This document shows, piece by piece, positions 51,601-58,256 of a stretch of DNA of 64,000 bases (the stretch's first letter is position 1; the number at the start of each line of letters is the position of its first letter). The DNA lies in assembly GCA_028283745.1 (NCBI GenBank), contig JAPWJZ010000008.1:499290-563289 (forward strand), given 5' to 3'. The position numbers and the translations under genes were made by a program. Source of the DNA: Micavibrio sp. (GTDB lineage Bacteria; Pseudomonadota; Alphaproteobacteria; Micavibrionales; UBA2020). The notes under the pieces are model-generated. The model was given only the letters and a program-made list of their open reading frames with translations. It did not search any database and was not told the DNA's origin.

Positions 51601-52859
51601 GTTTCAACGAAGCCGCCATTGCCGCCGTTCCAGCCGCCGCGGCCGTAGACGCTGCCATAAAAATACGTGTCGCCATCGCTCCAGATGGTGGTGCGGCCGC
51701 CGTTACCGGTATCAACCGCATCGTTATAAATAGTTGCGCCGGAAGCGACATAAACGGTGGCAGCCGTGGGCGTGGTGCCTGTACCCAGATAATCCCCGCC
51801 AATACGCACTGTGCCGCCGCCATTGATGCCGGATGCGGAAATGACGGTATTGGAGGAAAGGGCAACGCTGTCTGCCGTCACGGTTACATCACCGCCGGTT
51901 TCGCCGGCATTTTCGCCGGTGGCGTCAATGGTGCCGCTGTTGAGAATTTTGCTCTGCCCCGTCTTTTTGCCTTTATTGGCGGCGGTGTTGCTGGCAACGG
52001 CGTTGCTGCCTTCCGCATAAAGGGTAATCTTGCCGTTCTGCGTGCCGACGGAAGTGGCGCGAATAACGCCGCTGTTGGAAATAACGCCGTTGGCGACCTG
52101 CCGCCCCGCGGCCGCGGTAAGGGCGATGGTGCCGCCATCCGCCGCAATCAGGCCGCTGTTGCTGACGATATGCTTGGCTGTCTGGTTATCCACCGCGACG
52201 CTGACAAGGTTGTCGCCATACATATCCATCGTCAGCCGGTCGCCCGATGCCAGGCTGACGCGGCCGAGGCGGGCGGTGATGATGCCGTTGTTTTCAACCT
52301 GCGGCGCAACAAAGCCCGCAAGCCCTGCATCCCGCGCAGTGATTGTGCCGTTATTGATGATGCCGGCATCCGCCTTGCCCGCTTTTGAAAAGTTCATACG
52401 ACCCTGCATGAAGGCGCTATTGGCAATATCTGCCGTCGTCGCCAGAATGCCGCCGATGTTGATGGTGGAGCCCTTGCCGAACACAAAGCCGTTCGGGTTG
52501 ACGAGGAATATTTTACCATTCGCCGTCAGCGTGCCGAAAATTTGCGACGGGTCCTGGCTGCCGATGCGGTTGAGGACGATGGCCGATGACGATGGCTGCA
52601 CGAAATTCGTGGTTTCACCGGCGCCGATGTTGAACGACTTCCAGTCAATCACCGCGCGGTTGCTGCCTTGCGTAACGGTCAGGGTGGAGCCGCTGCTGGC
52701 GATAGAGGCGGTGCCGGAAACAACACTGCCGCCTTCAGGGTTTGCATAGGCGACGCTGACATGCGCCAGCAAAAAAGCGCATACCGAAACAGCCAGATGT
52801 TTTTTGAGAAACTGGGAAAAACTAGATTCAAAAAAACTTTTAAAATGTTGAACCTGCAT
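48645..52859 (-). CDS. Two-partner-secretion filamentous haemagglutinin-like adhesin
   Basis: A 1,404-residue exoprotein. A long signal peptide (about 1-39, AYA-NP) is followed by a TPS/haemagglutination-activity domain (about 40-260) with NPNGFVFG near residue 120, the site of the NPNL motif. Beta-helix-like repeats follow to about 470, then a LamG/concanavalin-like module (about 478-778; WLDSNDR, LRFDGTDDMMTV, DIMIYKSALSDTAR), and about three or four MBG/YDG repeats (about 1005-1350; LTKTYGD, SNYTLTYTNGTLTV). The C-terminus has no toxin domain. Its TpsB outer-membrane transporter is not adjacent. Divergent from a two-component pair. Confidence 0.88.
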   Translation of the reverse strand: MQVQHFKSFFESSFSQFLKKHLAVSVCAFLLAHVSVAYANPEGGSVVSGTASIASSGSTLTVTQGSNRAVIDWKSFNIGAGETTNFVQPSSSAIVLNRIGSQDPSQIFGTLTANGKIFLVNPNGFVFGKGSTINIGGILATTADIANSAFMQGRMNFSKAGKADAGIINNGTITARDAGLAGFVAPQVENNGIITARLGRVSLASGDRLTMDMYGDNLVSVAVDNQTAKHIVSNSGLIAADGGTIALTAAAGRQVANGVISNSGVIRATSVGTQNGKITLYAEGSNAVASNTAANKGKKTGQSKILNSGTIDATGENAGETGGDVTVTADSVALSSNTVISASGINGGGTVRIGGDYLGTGTTPTAATVYVASGATIYNDAVDTGNGGRTTIWSDGDTYFYGSVYGRGGWNGGNGGFVETSGHGYLDAQGYVDLTAPAGSKGLYFLDPTDITIYGNVDPAFVSTDGSINLASSLVLWLDSNDRSAITLTYSPVAATASGAAGSKTITTSASIAASLVPGARIRIGSSGTITTASMLGADTYTVASISGTTITTVESLSTSYTSAAVYRGLASSWTDKSGAGNNATATGSGMPLWVGNALNGADVLRFDGTDDMMTVADSATLDSTSGLSIFTTNTAYGLDGANPTPILSKRVSPDNNQSYSLFYYTGNQLAVDIDSTNNRFYSPAAYTNGTTNILGVVYDGTQSAGSRVKLYSGDALAATSAESSASIPNYASNLYIGAMDPTRGSYENGAFSDIMIYKSALSDTARTLLDQYQSAKWNVALSAPGTGATEVAKATSSTGYSVFTTSYLARLSQTADISLQASNNITLDLKGDTLNFTTAGRSLTLTAGNQISAVSTGGITTNNGNITMTAGSGLDIGKLNLNAGTGNINLSSAGAMTVGALTAKNILAKTTTATANLNIASGKTLTATGAGDALILVAGQNFINNAGSTALSTPAGRWLVYSGKPANDVTGGLISNFRRYTCTYGAACPTLATTGNGFLYRYTPLLTATPNAVSAIYGSIAPALSAYAYTLTGYNAGDAAADTVTGALSGTTAYSQYNAVGNYNVNYASGSLASALGYGFTYANSATALNITPAALTIAAGNLTKTYGDTYSFGSTDYAVTGLKGTDSVTGVTLASAGAAASANVSGSPYTVTASNATGTGLSNYTLTYTNGTLTVNPAALNIAVGNLGKTYGDAYTFGSTDYTITGLKNTDSVTGVTLASAGAAATANASSTPYGVTAASANGNGLANYTINYTNGTLQVGKAALTVTADSLTKAFGETLVFNGREFTTSGLKNSDSVNSVSLGSAGRLLNAAPGDYNVYAGNAVGTGLSNYTVTYVNGTLTVKTSALTSTLNTFGNADFQPDTSWSAGQHGMKPIIQISDQLADMLGIAHNQRTIFSVTAY

Positions 52860-53021
52860 AATATTTCCATTGTATATCCGAAGTGTTAATAAATGATGGC
52901 ATTTGAGATAATTTCTATTATAATTTTAAAAAAATTGGTTCTATCTCCTTGAATTACAGCCGGTTTTTAGGGTCATATGCCCGCTGCCAATGCTGCAGTT
53001 ACCTATTTAAGGAATCATCCC
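52860..53021. promoter_or_regulatory. AT-rich divergent promoter region
   Basis: A 162-base, distinctly AT-rich gap (especially 52895-52945) between the adhesin gene and the response regulator. It must hold both promoters; no unambiguous -35/-10 pair was picked. Confidence 0.5.
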
Positions 53022-53741
53022 ATGCGCATATTGCTGGTCGAAGACAATGCCAGCCTTGCCGACGCCATCAAGGACAGCCTGTACAAGGCCGGCTTTGAGG
53101 TGGACGCCGTGCTGGAGGGGGAGGAGGCGCTGGCCGCCGCCCTGCACCAGACCTATGACGCGCTGGTGCTTGACCTTGGCCTGCCGGATATGGACGGCAT
53201 GGACGTCCTGCAAAAAATCCGCGCCGCCAAAAACGCCGTGCCCGTGCTGGTGCTGACCGCGCGCGATGCGCTGTCCGATAAAATCGAGGGGCTGAACAGC
53301 GGCGCCGACGATTACATGGTGAAGCCGTTCGAGGTGGGGGAGCTGATTGCGCGGCTGAAGGCATTGCTGCGCCGCCCCGCACAGGCGGTTGCGCCCGTGC
53401 TGACGCTGGATAATTTAAGCTTCGATACCAATACCCGCGTAACCGAAATTGACGGAAAAATGATTGACCTGTCGCGGCGCGAAGTGGATTTGCTGGAACA
53501 GCTTATCCAGTCCGCCGGAAAAATTGTGACCAAAAAATCCATCGAGCAGCGCATGTACAGCTACGGCGAAACGGGCTCCGCGAATTCCATTGAAGTGCTG
53601 GTGCACCGCCTGCGCAAAAAACTGCAAAGCCATGCGGCGGGGGTTGAAATCCATACCCTCAAGGGCATCGGCTACATGATGTCCGAGGGCGCGCCCAAAG
53701 ACCCCGTGAAAGATGGCGGCAGGGATGCGGATGGCGAATAA
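53022..53741 (+). CDS. OmpR-family response regulator
   Basis: A 239-residue regulator: REC (1-115) with LVEDN, acceptor Asp in LVLDLGLPD, Thr in VLTARD and Lys in YMVKPFE; winged helix (about 130-225) with LSRREVDLLEQLI, LVHRLRKKL and LKGIGYMM. The ATG at 53022 follows AAGGA by eight bases; an upstream in-frame ATG is not needed. It overlaps the kinase gene at its 3' end. Because it is divergent from the adhesin gene, control of adhesin expression is likely but unproven. Confidence 0.92.
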   Translation: MRILLVEDNASLADAIKDSLYKAGFEVDAVLEGEEALAAALHQTYDALVLDLGLPDMDGMDVLQKIRAAKNAVPVLVLTARDALSDKIEGLNSGADDYMVKPFEVGELIARLKALLRRPAQAVAPVLTLDNLSFDTNTRVTEIDGKMIDLSRREVDLLEQLIQSAGKIVTKKSIEQRMYSYGETGSANSIEVLVHRLRKKLQSHAAGVEIHTLKGIGYMMSEGAPKDPVKDGGRDADGE

Positions 53742-55119
53742 ACCCGCAAAAAACAAGTCGCTGCTGGCCAGCCTTGTCATCCGCATTTCGGCCATCGTGG
53801 TCATTGGCATCCTGGTGCTGATGACGATTGTGTATACGCAGGTGGACAGCAGCCTTGAAATTCTGCGCGACCAGACGGTGGAACAGCAGGCCCGCAGCAT
53901 TGCCGAAAATCTTGAGCCCAACAAGGGCCGCAATAAAGTATTCCTCAACCTGCCGGAAACGCAGCGCCGTTTTTACGCGCAGGCGGGCGATACGTACCAG
54001 TACCTTGTGCGCGACGAGGCGGGCAACCGCCTGTTTACCTCTCCCATCACGTTTGCGGATTACTTTCCCGACGGCTTGAACGCCGGCGCGGGCAATACCG
54101 GCTTTACGTTTGATGGCCCGGGCGCGCGCAAATACGTGGGCCTTACCTTCCCCGTCAACGTCGAAGGCCGGCAGCTGTATGTGCAGGTGGCGCAAACCCT
54201 TGCCACCGCCGACCGCTTTTCAGACCTTATTACCGATGCGTTTATGGCGCGGTTGCTGCTGGTGGGCATTCCGTTTTACTTTTGCCTTGTCGGCGTGATT
54301 GTGCTGACGCTGCGGCGGGGCCTGAAGCCCCTGCACCGCGCCGCGCAAGAAGTGCGGCAGATCGATATTTACGACCATGGCATCCGCATTCCCGAAGCGG
54401 GCGTGCCGTCGGAGGTGATGCCGCTGGTCAAGGCCGTCAACCTGTCCTTCGCGCGGCTTGAGAAATCACTTGAAACGCAGCAGGAATTCACCGACAACGT
54501 GGCGCACGAGCTGCGCACGCCGCTGGCCATTTTGAAAACCCGCATCGAAAATCTTGACCGCACCGAACCCGTCATCAAGCTGCTGCGCGATGTTGATGCC
54601 ATGACAAAGCTTGTGAACCAGATGCTGGATGCGACACGGCTTGAATATGCCGACGCGATGGAAATGAAGCGCATTGACCTTGCCGCCGTCCTCAGCCGAG
54701 CCTGCCAGGATTTTTTCCCCATCTTCGTGCGGGCAAAGCGCGAACTGCGCGTGAATGGCGTGGATACGCCGGTGTATGTAGAGGGCAATAGCGACCTTAT
54801 CTACCGCGCCATTTGCAACCTGTTCGACAACGCCCTTGCATATAGCCCGCCCGGCACACCGGTAGATGCAGAGCTGGATGGCTTTACCATTATGGTCACT
54901 GATCAGGGTAAAAAAATTCCCGAAGACCGTCGCGGGCTTATTTTTGAGCGTCATCACCGTGACAGCGCGCCCACGGCCGCCCGCACGGGCGCGGGCCTTG
55001 GCCTTTCCATTGTGCGCAAAACCATGGAAGTGCACGACGGCACGGCAGACCTTGACCCCCGCGCGCATACGGGGAATCGCTTCCGTATGATTTTTCCGGC
55101 ACGCCGCAGTGCAGCATAG
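53731..55119 (+). CDS. Sensor histidine kinase
   Basis: A 462-residue membrane kinase paired with the preceding regulator. TM1 (about 13-33), periplasmic sensor of about 130 residues, TM2 (about 175-195), HAMP-like linker, HisKA with AHELRTPLAIL, and an ATPase with N box CNLFDNALAYSPP and G2 TGAGLGLSIVRK; the G1 box is unusual (VTDQGKKIPEDRR in place of DxGxGIP). The frame is also open from ATG 53713 and 53725; ATG 53731 has AGGGA five bases before it and overlaps the regulator gene by 11 bases. Confidence 0.88.
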   Translation: MANKPAKNKSLLASLVIRISAIVVIGILVLMTIVYTQVDSSLEILRDQTVEQQARSIAENLEPNKGRNKVFLNLPETQRRFYAQAGDTYQYLVRDEAGNRLFTSPITFADYFPDGLNAGAGNTGFTFDGPGARKYVGLTFPVNVEGRQLYVQVAQTLATADRFSDLITDAFMARLLLVGIPFYFCLVGVIVLTLRRGLKPLHRAAQEVRQIDIYDHGIRIPEAGVPSEVMPLVKAVNLSFARLEKSLETQQEFTDNVAHELRTPLAILKTRIENLDRTEPVIKLLRDVDAMTKLVNQMLDATRLEYADAMEMKRIDLAAVLSRACQDFFPIFVRAKRELRVNGVDTPVYVEGNSDLIYRAICNLFDNALAYSPPGTPVDAELDGFTIMVTDQGKKIPEDRRGLIFERHHRDSAPTAARTGAGLGLSIVRKTMEVHDGTADLDPRAHTGNRFRMIFPARRSAA

Positions 55120-55164
55120 CCGCTGATTTAAAACGATTTTTTTAAACATTCTGTCAATTGAAGC

Positions 55165-55181
55165 TGTAAGGCCGTTGTAAG
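55165..55181 (+). promoter_or_regulatory. OmpR-type direct repeat
   Basis: TGTAAG-N5-TGTAAG, two half-sites 11 bases apart, the usual spacing for OmpR-family dimers, with TATGAT at 55192-55197 downstream. It lies between the kinase gene and the small gene at 55305. Confidence 0.45.
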
Positions 55182-55234
55182 CCCGGCGCGGTATGATTCT
55201 GTTATCGGCACAACAACACGTTAACCACAGCCAA

Positions 55235-55260
55235 GGAACGATTACAGACAGTCAACCGTT
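55235..55260 (+). promoter_or_regulatory. EcfG-type general-stress promoter (exact consensus)
   Basis: GGAAC (55235-55239), 17 bases, CGTT (55257-55260), 44 bases upstream of the ATG at 55305. Confidence 0.7.
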
Positions 55261-55304
55261 TGCCTTCTGAGAACGTCCTTAAAAAAACTGAAAGGTGTTA
55301 CATC

Positions 55305-55499
55305 ATGTCCCATTCCCGTTTTTCGCACCCGGCGTTTGACAATAGCTCCTACGCGCATGTCGCGGGCAGCTTCGCCGCCCCCGTGACGGATGATTTCGAA
55401 ATGCAGTCGCCGCTCGCCGCCGCCAAGCCGCGCGGCGCTGAAAGCAATTCCGTCGCCGCCCTCATGGGTGAATACGCATACCTTTATCGCGGTATGTAA
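55305..55499 (+). CDS. Small protein of unknown function, EcfG-type promoter
   Basis: A 64-residue polar protein (MSHSRFSHPAFDNSS to YAYLYRGM) without signal peptide, membrane helix or known motif. AAAGGTG seven bases before the ATG, an exact EcfG promoter upstream and a terminator downstream mark it as a real single-gene unit despite its size. The start at 55305 is preferred over 55260, which lies inside the promoter. Confidence 0.7.
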   Translation: MSHSRFSHPAFDNSSYAHVAGSFAAPVTDDFEMQSPLAAAKPRGAESNSVAALMGEYAYLYRGM

Positions 55500-55528
55500 T
55501 TTAAGCGACCCGATTTTCTTCCCAGTAA

Positions 55529-55558
55529 CGAAGGCCGGCAGGCAACTGCCGGCCTTCG
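55529..55558 (+). terminator. Terminator after the small gene
   Basis: CGAAGGCCGGCA (55529-55540) and TGCCGGCCTTCG (55547-55558) with a 6-base loop, followed by CTATTTTG. Confidence 0.75.
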
Positions 55559-55728
55559 CTATTTTGGCGAATTGTTTTTCATGGCGGGAGATTAGGAGCT
55601 GACCGGAAGGTTTCGTTTTTATTTTCCCGCCCGTTTCTGAAAAATATGCTCGGTTACAATCGCCCGCCCTTTAAAGCCAAAATGCTGTAAACTGGAAGCC
55701 GTTGGTTTTTCCGGGGCTGTCGCTTTCC

Positions 55729-56727
55729 ATGTTCAAATCGCTTTGCACCATCGCGCTGTTATGCCTTGGCTTGTCGCTGCCCGTGCGGGCGCAAGGGGCG
55801 GAAAGCACGGCGCTGCAAACGGCGACCTATACGCTGGGCCCCCTGCATATCGACAAAAAATATATCTCCATGACGGGGCCGGTAAAAAATGACCGCGTTA
55901 CGCTGGGTACGGCAACGCCGTCAAAATACCTCTGGGTTAAAAATTTCCGGGTGGATGTGCTGGATGAAAAGGGGGCGAAAGTATCGTCCGAATATCTGTG
56001 CCATTCCTGGGCCGTGCTGGGCCGGACGGAGGCAGGGGACCAGAAACTGCTGACCGTCTCGCAAGGTCTCGATGAAATGGAATTCCCCGCAGGCTACGCC
56101 GTGCGCGTTGAAAATACCCCCGCCAACGTGAATATTCTGGCGCAGGCCCTGAACAACAATGCCGATACGAATAAATACCTCAGCTACAAACTGACGCTCG
56201 GCTACATGACGGATGATGCCGCCGCCGTGCAAAAGCTGAAACCGCTGCGCACCGTTACCGCCGCCGTTATGGCGAAAGATGTCAATAACGGCGTCAATAA
56301 CATTTGCGCCGCCAGCGATGAGCCGATGCTGGCGGGCGAAGCCAAGCGCTACCCCGACGCTATGGTGCATTTTGACGTACAGCCGGGGCGGCATGAATAC
56401 AGGACCGAAATCGGCAAGGACCACCCCATTCACCGCGGCGGCACCATCCATTACATCAAGCTGCACCTGCACCCTTTCGGAGAATCGCTGGCGTTGGTGG
56501 ATAAAACCACGGGCAGCACGCTGTGGAAGGGCGAGGTGAGCAACGACGACCAGCGCCGGATGCTGACGGATGTCGCCTTCTATTCAAGCGCCGAGGGCAT
56601 AAAGATAGACAAAACGCACGACTATGAAATTGTCGGCATTTATAACAACACCGGCAAAACAGTTTCCGACGGCATGGCTGTCCTGCGCCTGTATGTGGCC
56701 GATGATGAGGCAGATAAAAAGGAATGA
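55729..56727 (+). CDS. Exported His-rich protein of unknown function
   Basis: A 332-residue protein with a signal peptide (1-21, VRA-QG) and beta-rich character. Two histidine clusters stand out: EYLCHSW near 95 and HPIHRGGTIHYIKLHLHP near 235. The H-x-H-P-containing strand recalls the copper-binding second domain of PHM-type monooxygenases, but the resemblance is faint and unproven. It overlaps the downstream cytochrome P460 frame, so the two are probably cotranscribed and may work together in the periplasm. ATG 55729 is chosen over the TTG at 55702. Confidence 0.6.
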   Translation: MFKSLCTIALLCLGLSLPVRAQGAESTALQTATYTLGPLHIDKKYISMTGPVKNDRVTLGTATPSKYLWVKNFRVDVLDEKGAKVSSEYLCHSWAVLGRTEAGDQKLLTVSQGLDEMEFPAGYAVRVENTPANVNILAQALNNNADTNKYLSYKLTLGYMTDDAAAVQKLKPLRTVTAAVMAKDVNNGVNNICAASDEPMLAGEAKRYPDAMVHFDVQPGRHEYRTEIGKDHPIHRGGTIHYIKLHLHPFGESLALVDKTTGSTLWKGEVSNDDQRRMLTDVAFYSSAEGIKIDKTHDYEIVGIYNNTGKTVSDGMAVLRLYVADDEADKKE

Positions 56728-56732
56728 CGCAC

Positions 56733-57698
56733 ATGTTAAAGGTTTATTTCCCCCACGCAAAAATCGCGGCCACGGCTTTTGTGATGTGCCTTGCGGTTCT
56801 GTGCCTTGCGGGCAAGTCATTCTCCGAGCCGCCCGCTGCCGCACCCGCCGCCGATACCATGAACGGCTACAGCATGGCGCAGTTCAGGGATTTTGAAAAA
56901 AACTGGCACCTTGTCACCACGCGCTTTCGCAAGGATACCGGTGAAATGCGCATTACCTACGCGAACGATATCGCCTGGGCTGCCCTGCAAAAGCACAGCG
57001 CGGATTATCCGGATGGTGCCGTCTTCGCCAAAATCGGCCTGATGACGCAGGATGACCCGGCCTTCACCAGTTCCGCCGTGCCGTCGGGCGCGCGCCGCTA
57101 CCAGTTCATGGTGCGCGACCATAAAAAGCACGCCGAAACGCGCGGCTGGGGCTATGCCATTTTTACCCCCGCAGGCAAGCCGACGTATAAAAAGGAAGAC
57201 CAGGATGTGCAGTCGCTTGCCTGCAGCGCCTGCCATGATTTAGTGTCGGACCGCGGCTATGTCTTTTCCCAGCCGATGATACTGGCGGTCGCGAAGGAGG
57301 GGGATGTTATGCCCGCCGCGCCGGCCCCCGCCTTGCAAGTGTCGTTCACGACGGATGATGGCGCGACCCTGCCGCAGGCCGCGCAGAAAAACCTTCCCGC
57401 GAACACGGCAAAAGTACGCCGCGTGCACGGGCCGTTTGAAAAACATGTCTTCCCCGGCACCATGGGTGAAATACGCCCGACGCTGATTAAGGAGGCTATC
57501 ACCGCGCGCCTGCCTGCCGTGCTGGCGGATGATGCAAGCGCGCTTTTCGCCATCGCCTACATCAACCCCGATAAAGCCGAATGCACAGCGGCGGGCGGCA
57601 AAAAGGGCGTATCTGTCATAACGGTTTCGACCGCAGGGCAGGGCACCGACAATAATCACATGATCAAGAAAATGGAATATTGCGAAGCGGGCTATTAA
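56733..57698 (+). CDS. Cytochrome P460 family protein (copy 2)
   Basis: A 321-residue paralogue of the gene at 22773-23753. Signal peptide (about 1-30), then the P460 domain: FEKNWHLVTTRFRKDTGEM, YPDGAVFAKIG, SSAVPSGARRYQFMVRDHKK, RGWGYAIF and the c-haem motif CSACH (about 170). A C-terminal extension of about 120 residues has PGTMGEIRPTL, as in copy 1 (RGTVDEIRPTL). ATG 56733 follows AAGGA by ten bases; ATG 56724 overlaps the previous stop but is too close to the ribosome site. Likely NO or hydroxylamine chemistry in the periplasm. Confidence 0.85.
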   Translation: MLKVYFPHAKIAATAFVMCLAVLCLAGKSFSEPPAAAPAADTMNGYSMAQFRDFEKNWHLVTTRFRKDTGEMRITYANDIAWAALQKHSADYPDGAVFAKIGLMTQDDPAFTSSAVPSGARRYQFMVRDHKKHAETRGWGYAIFTPAGKPTYKKEDQDVQSLACSACHDLVSDRGYVFSQPMILAVAKEGDVMPAAPAPALQVSFTTDDGATLPQAAQKNLPANTAKVRRVHGPFEKHVFPGTMGEIRPTLIKEAITARLPAVLADDASALFAIAYINPDKAECTAAGGKKGVSVITVSTAGQGTDNNHMIKKMEYCEAGY

Positions 57699-57734
57699 GC
57701 GGCTTCGTTATTGCGGGCAGACCGGCGGGAAAGC

Positions 57735-58163
57735 TTATACGCGCTTTGCGGCGGCGCGGGCGCGCACCGTGCTGATCCATTCAATCACGGTATTCACAAC
57801 ATCCTGGAAATCAGCCCCGATGATGGGCTTGATGATGTAGGACGTTGCGCCCGCCTTCATGGCCTCGACCATTGAATGGGCTTCGGCTTGTCCTGTTACC
57901 ATGACGAAGGCAATATCATCATAGGCGCGGTCTTCGCGGTAATTCTTCATCATAGAATAGCCGCTCTGGCCCGGCAGAATCCAGTCGACGAAGATGATGT
58001 CATAGCGTTTTGCCGCAATCATCTGTTCGGCTTCCGCAACGTTTGCCGCGACTTCAACAGTATGAAACCCCATGTTATCGAGGTGGGAGCGGATGATGTC
58101 GCGCATGACGGACTGGTCCTCAAGAATGAGGGCAGAAAGTCTGTCTGGTTTCAGGTCGGTCAT
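57735..58163 (-). CDS. CheY-like single receiver protein
   Basis: A 142-residue REC domain: LILEDQS pocket, phospho-acceptor Asp in IIFVDWILPG, Thr in MVTGQAE and Lys in YIIKPII. No output domain. ATG 58163 is preferred because AGGAG lies nine bases upstream. It is divergent from the Hpt-containing hybrid kinase at 58257, the natural candidate to phosphorylate it. Confidence 0.9.
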   Translation of the reverse strand: MTDLKPDRLSALILEDQSVMRDIIRSHLDNMGFHTVEVAANVAEAEQMIAAKRYDIIFVDWILPGQSGYSMMKNYREDRAYDDIAFVMVTGQAEAHSMVEAMKAGATSYIIKPIIGADFQDVVNTVIEWISTVRARAAAKRV

Positions 58164-58256
58164 GGCGTGGCTCCTATCCAAATTACACCCGTATTATATA
58201 TCCCCAAAAGTTAATATTATCGTAATGACTTTGCGGCAAAATATCAAAGTATCCCT

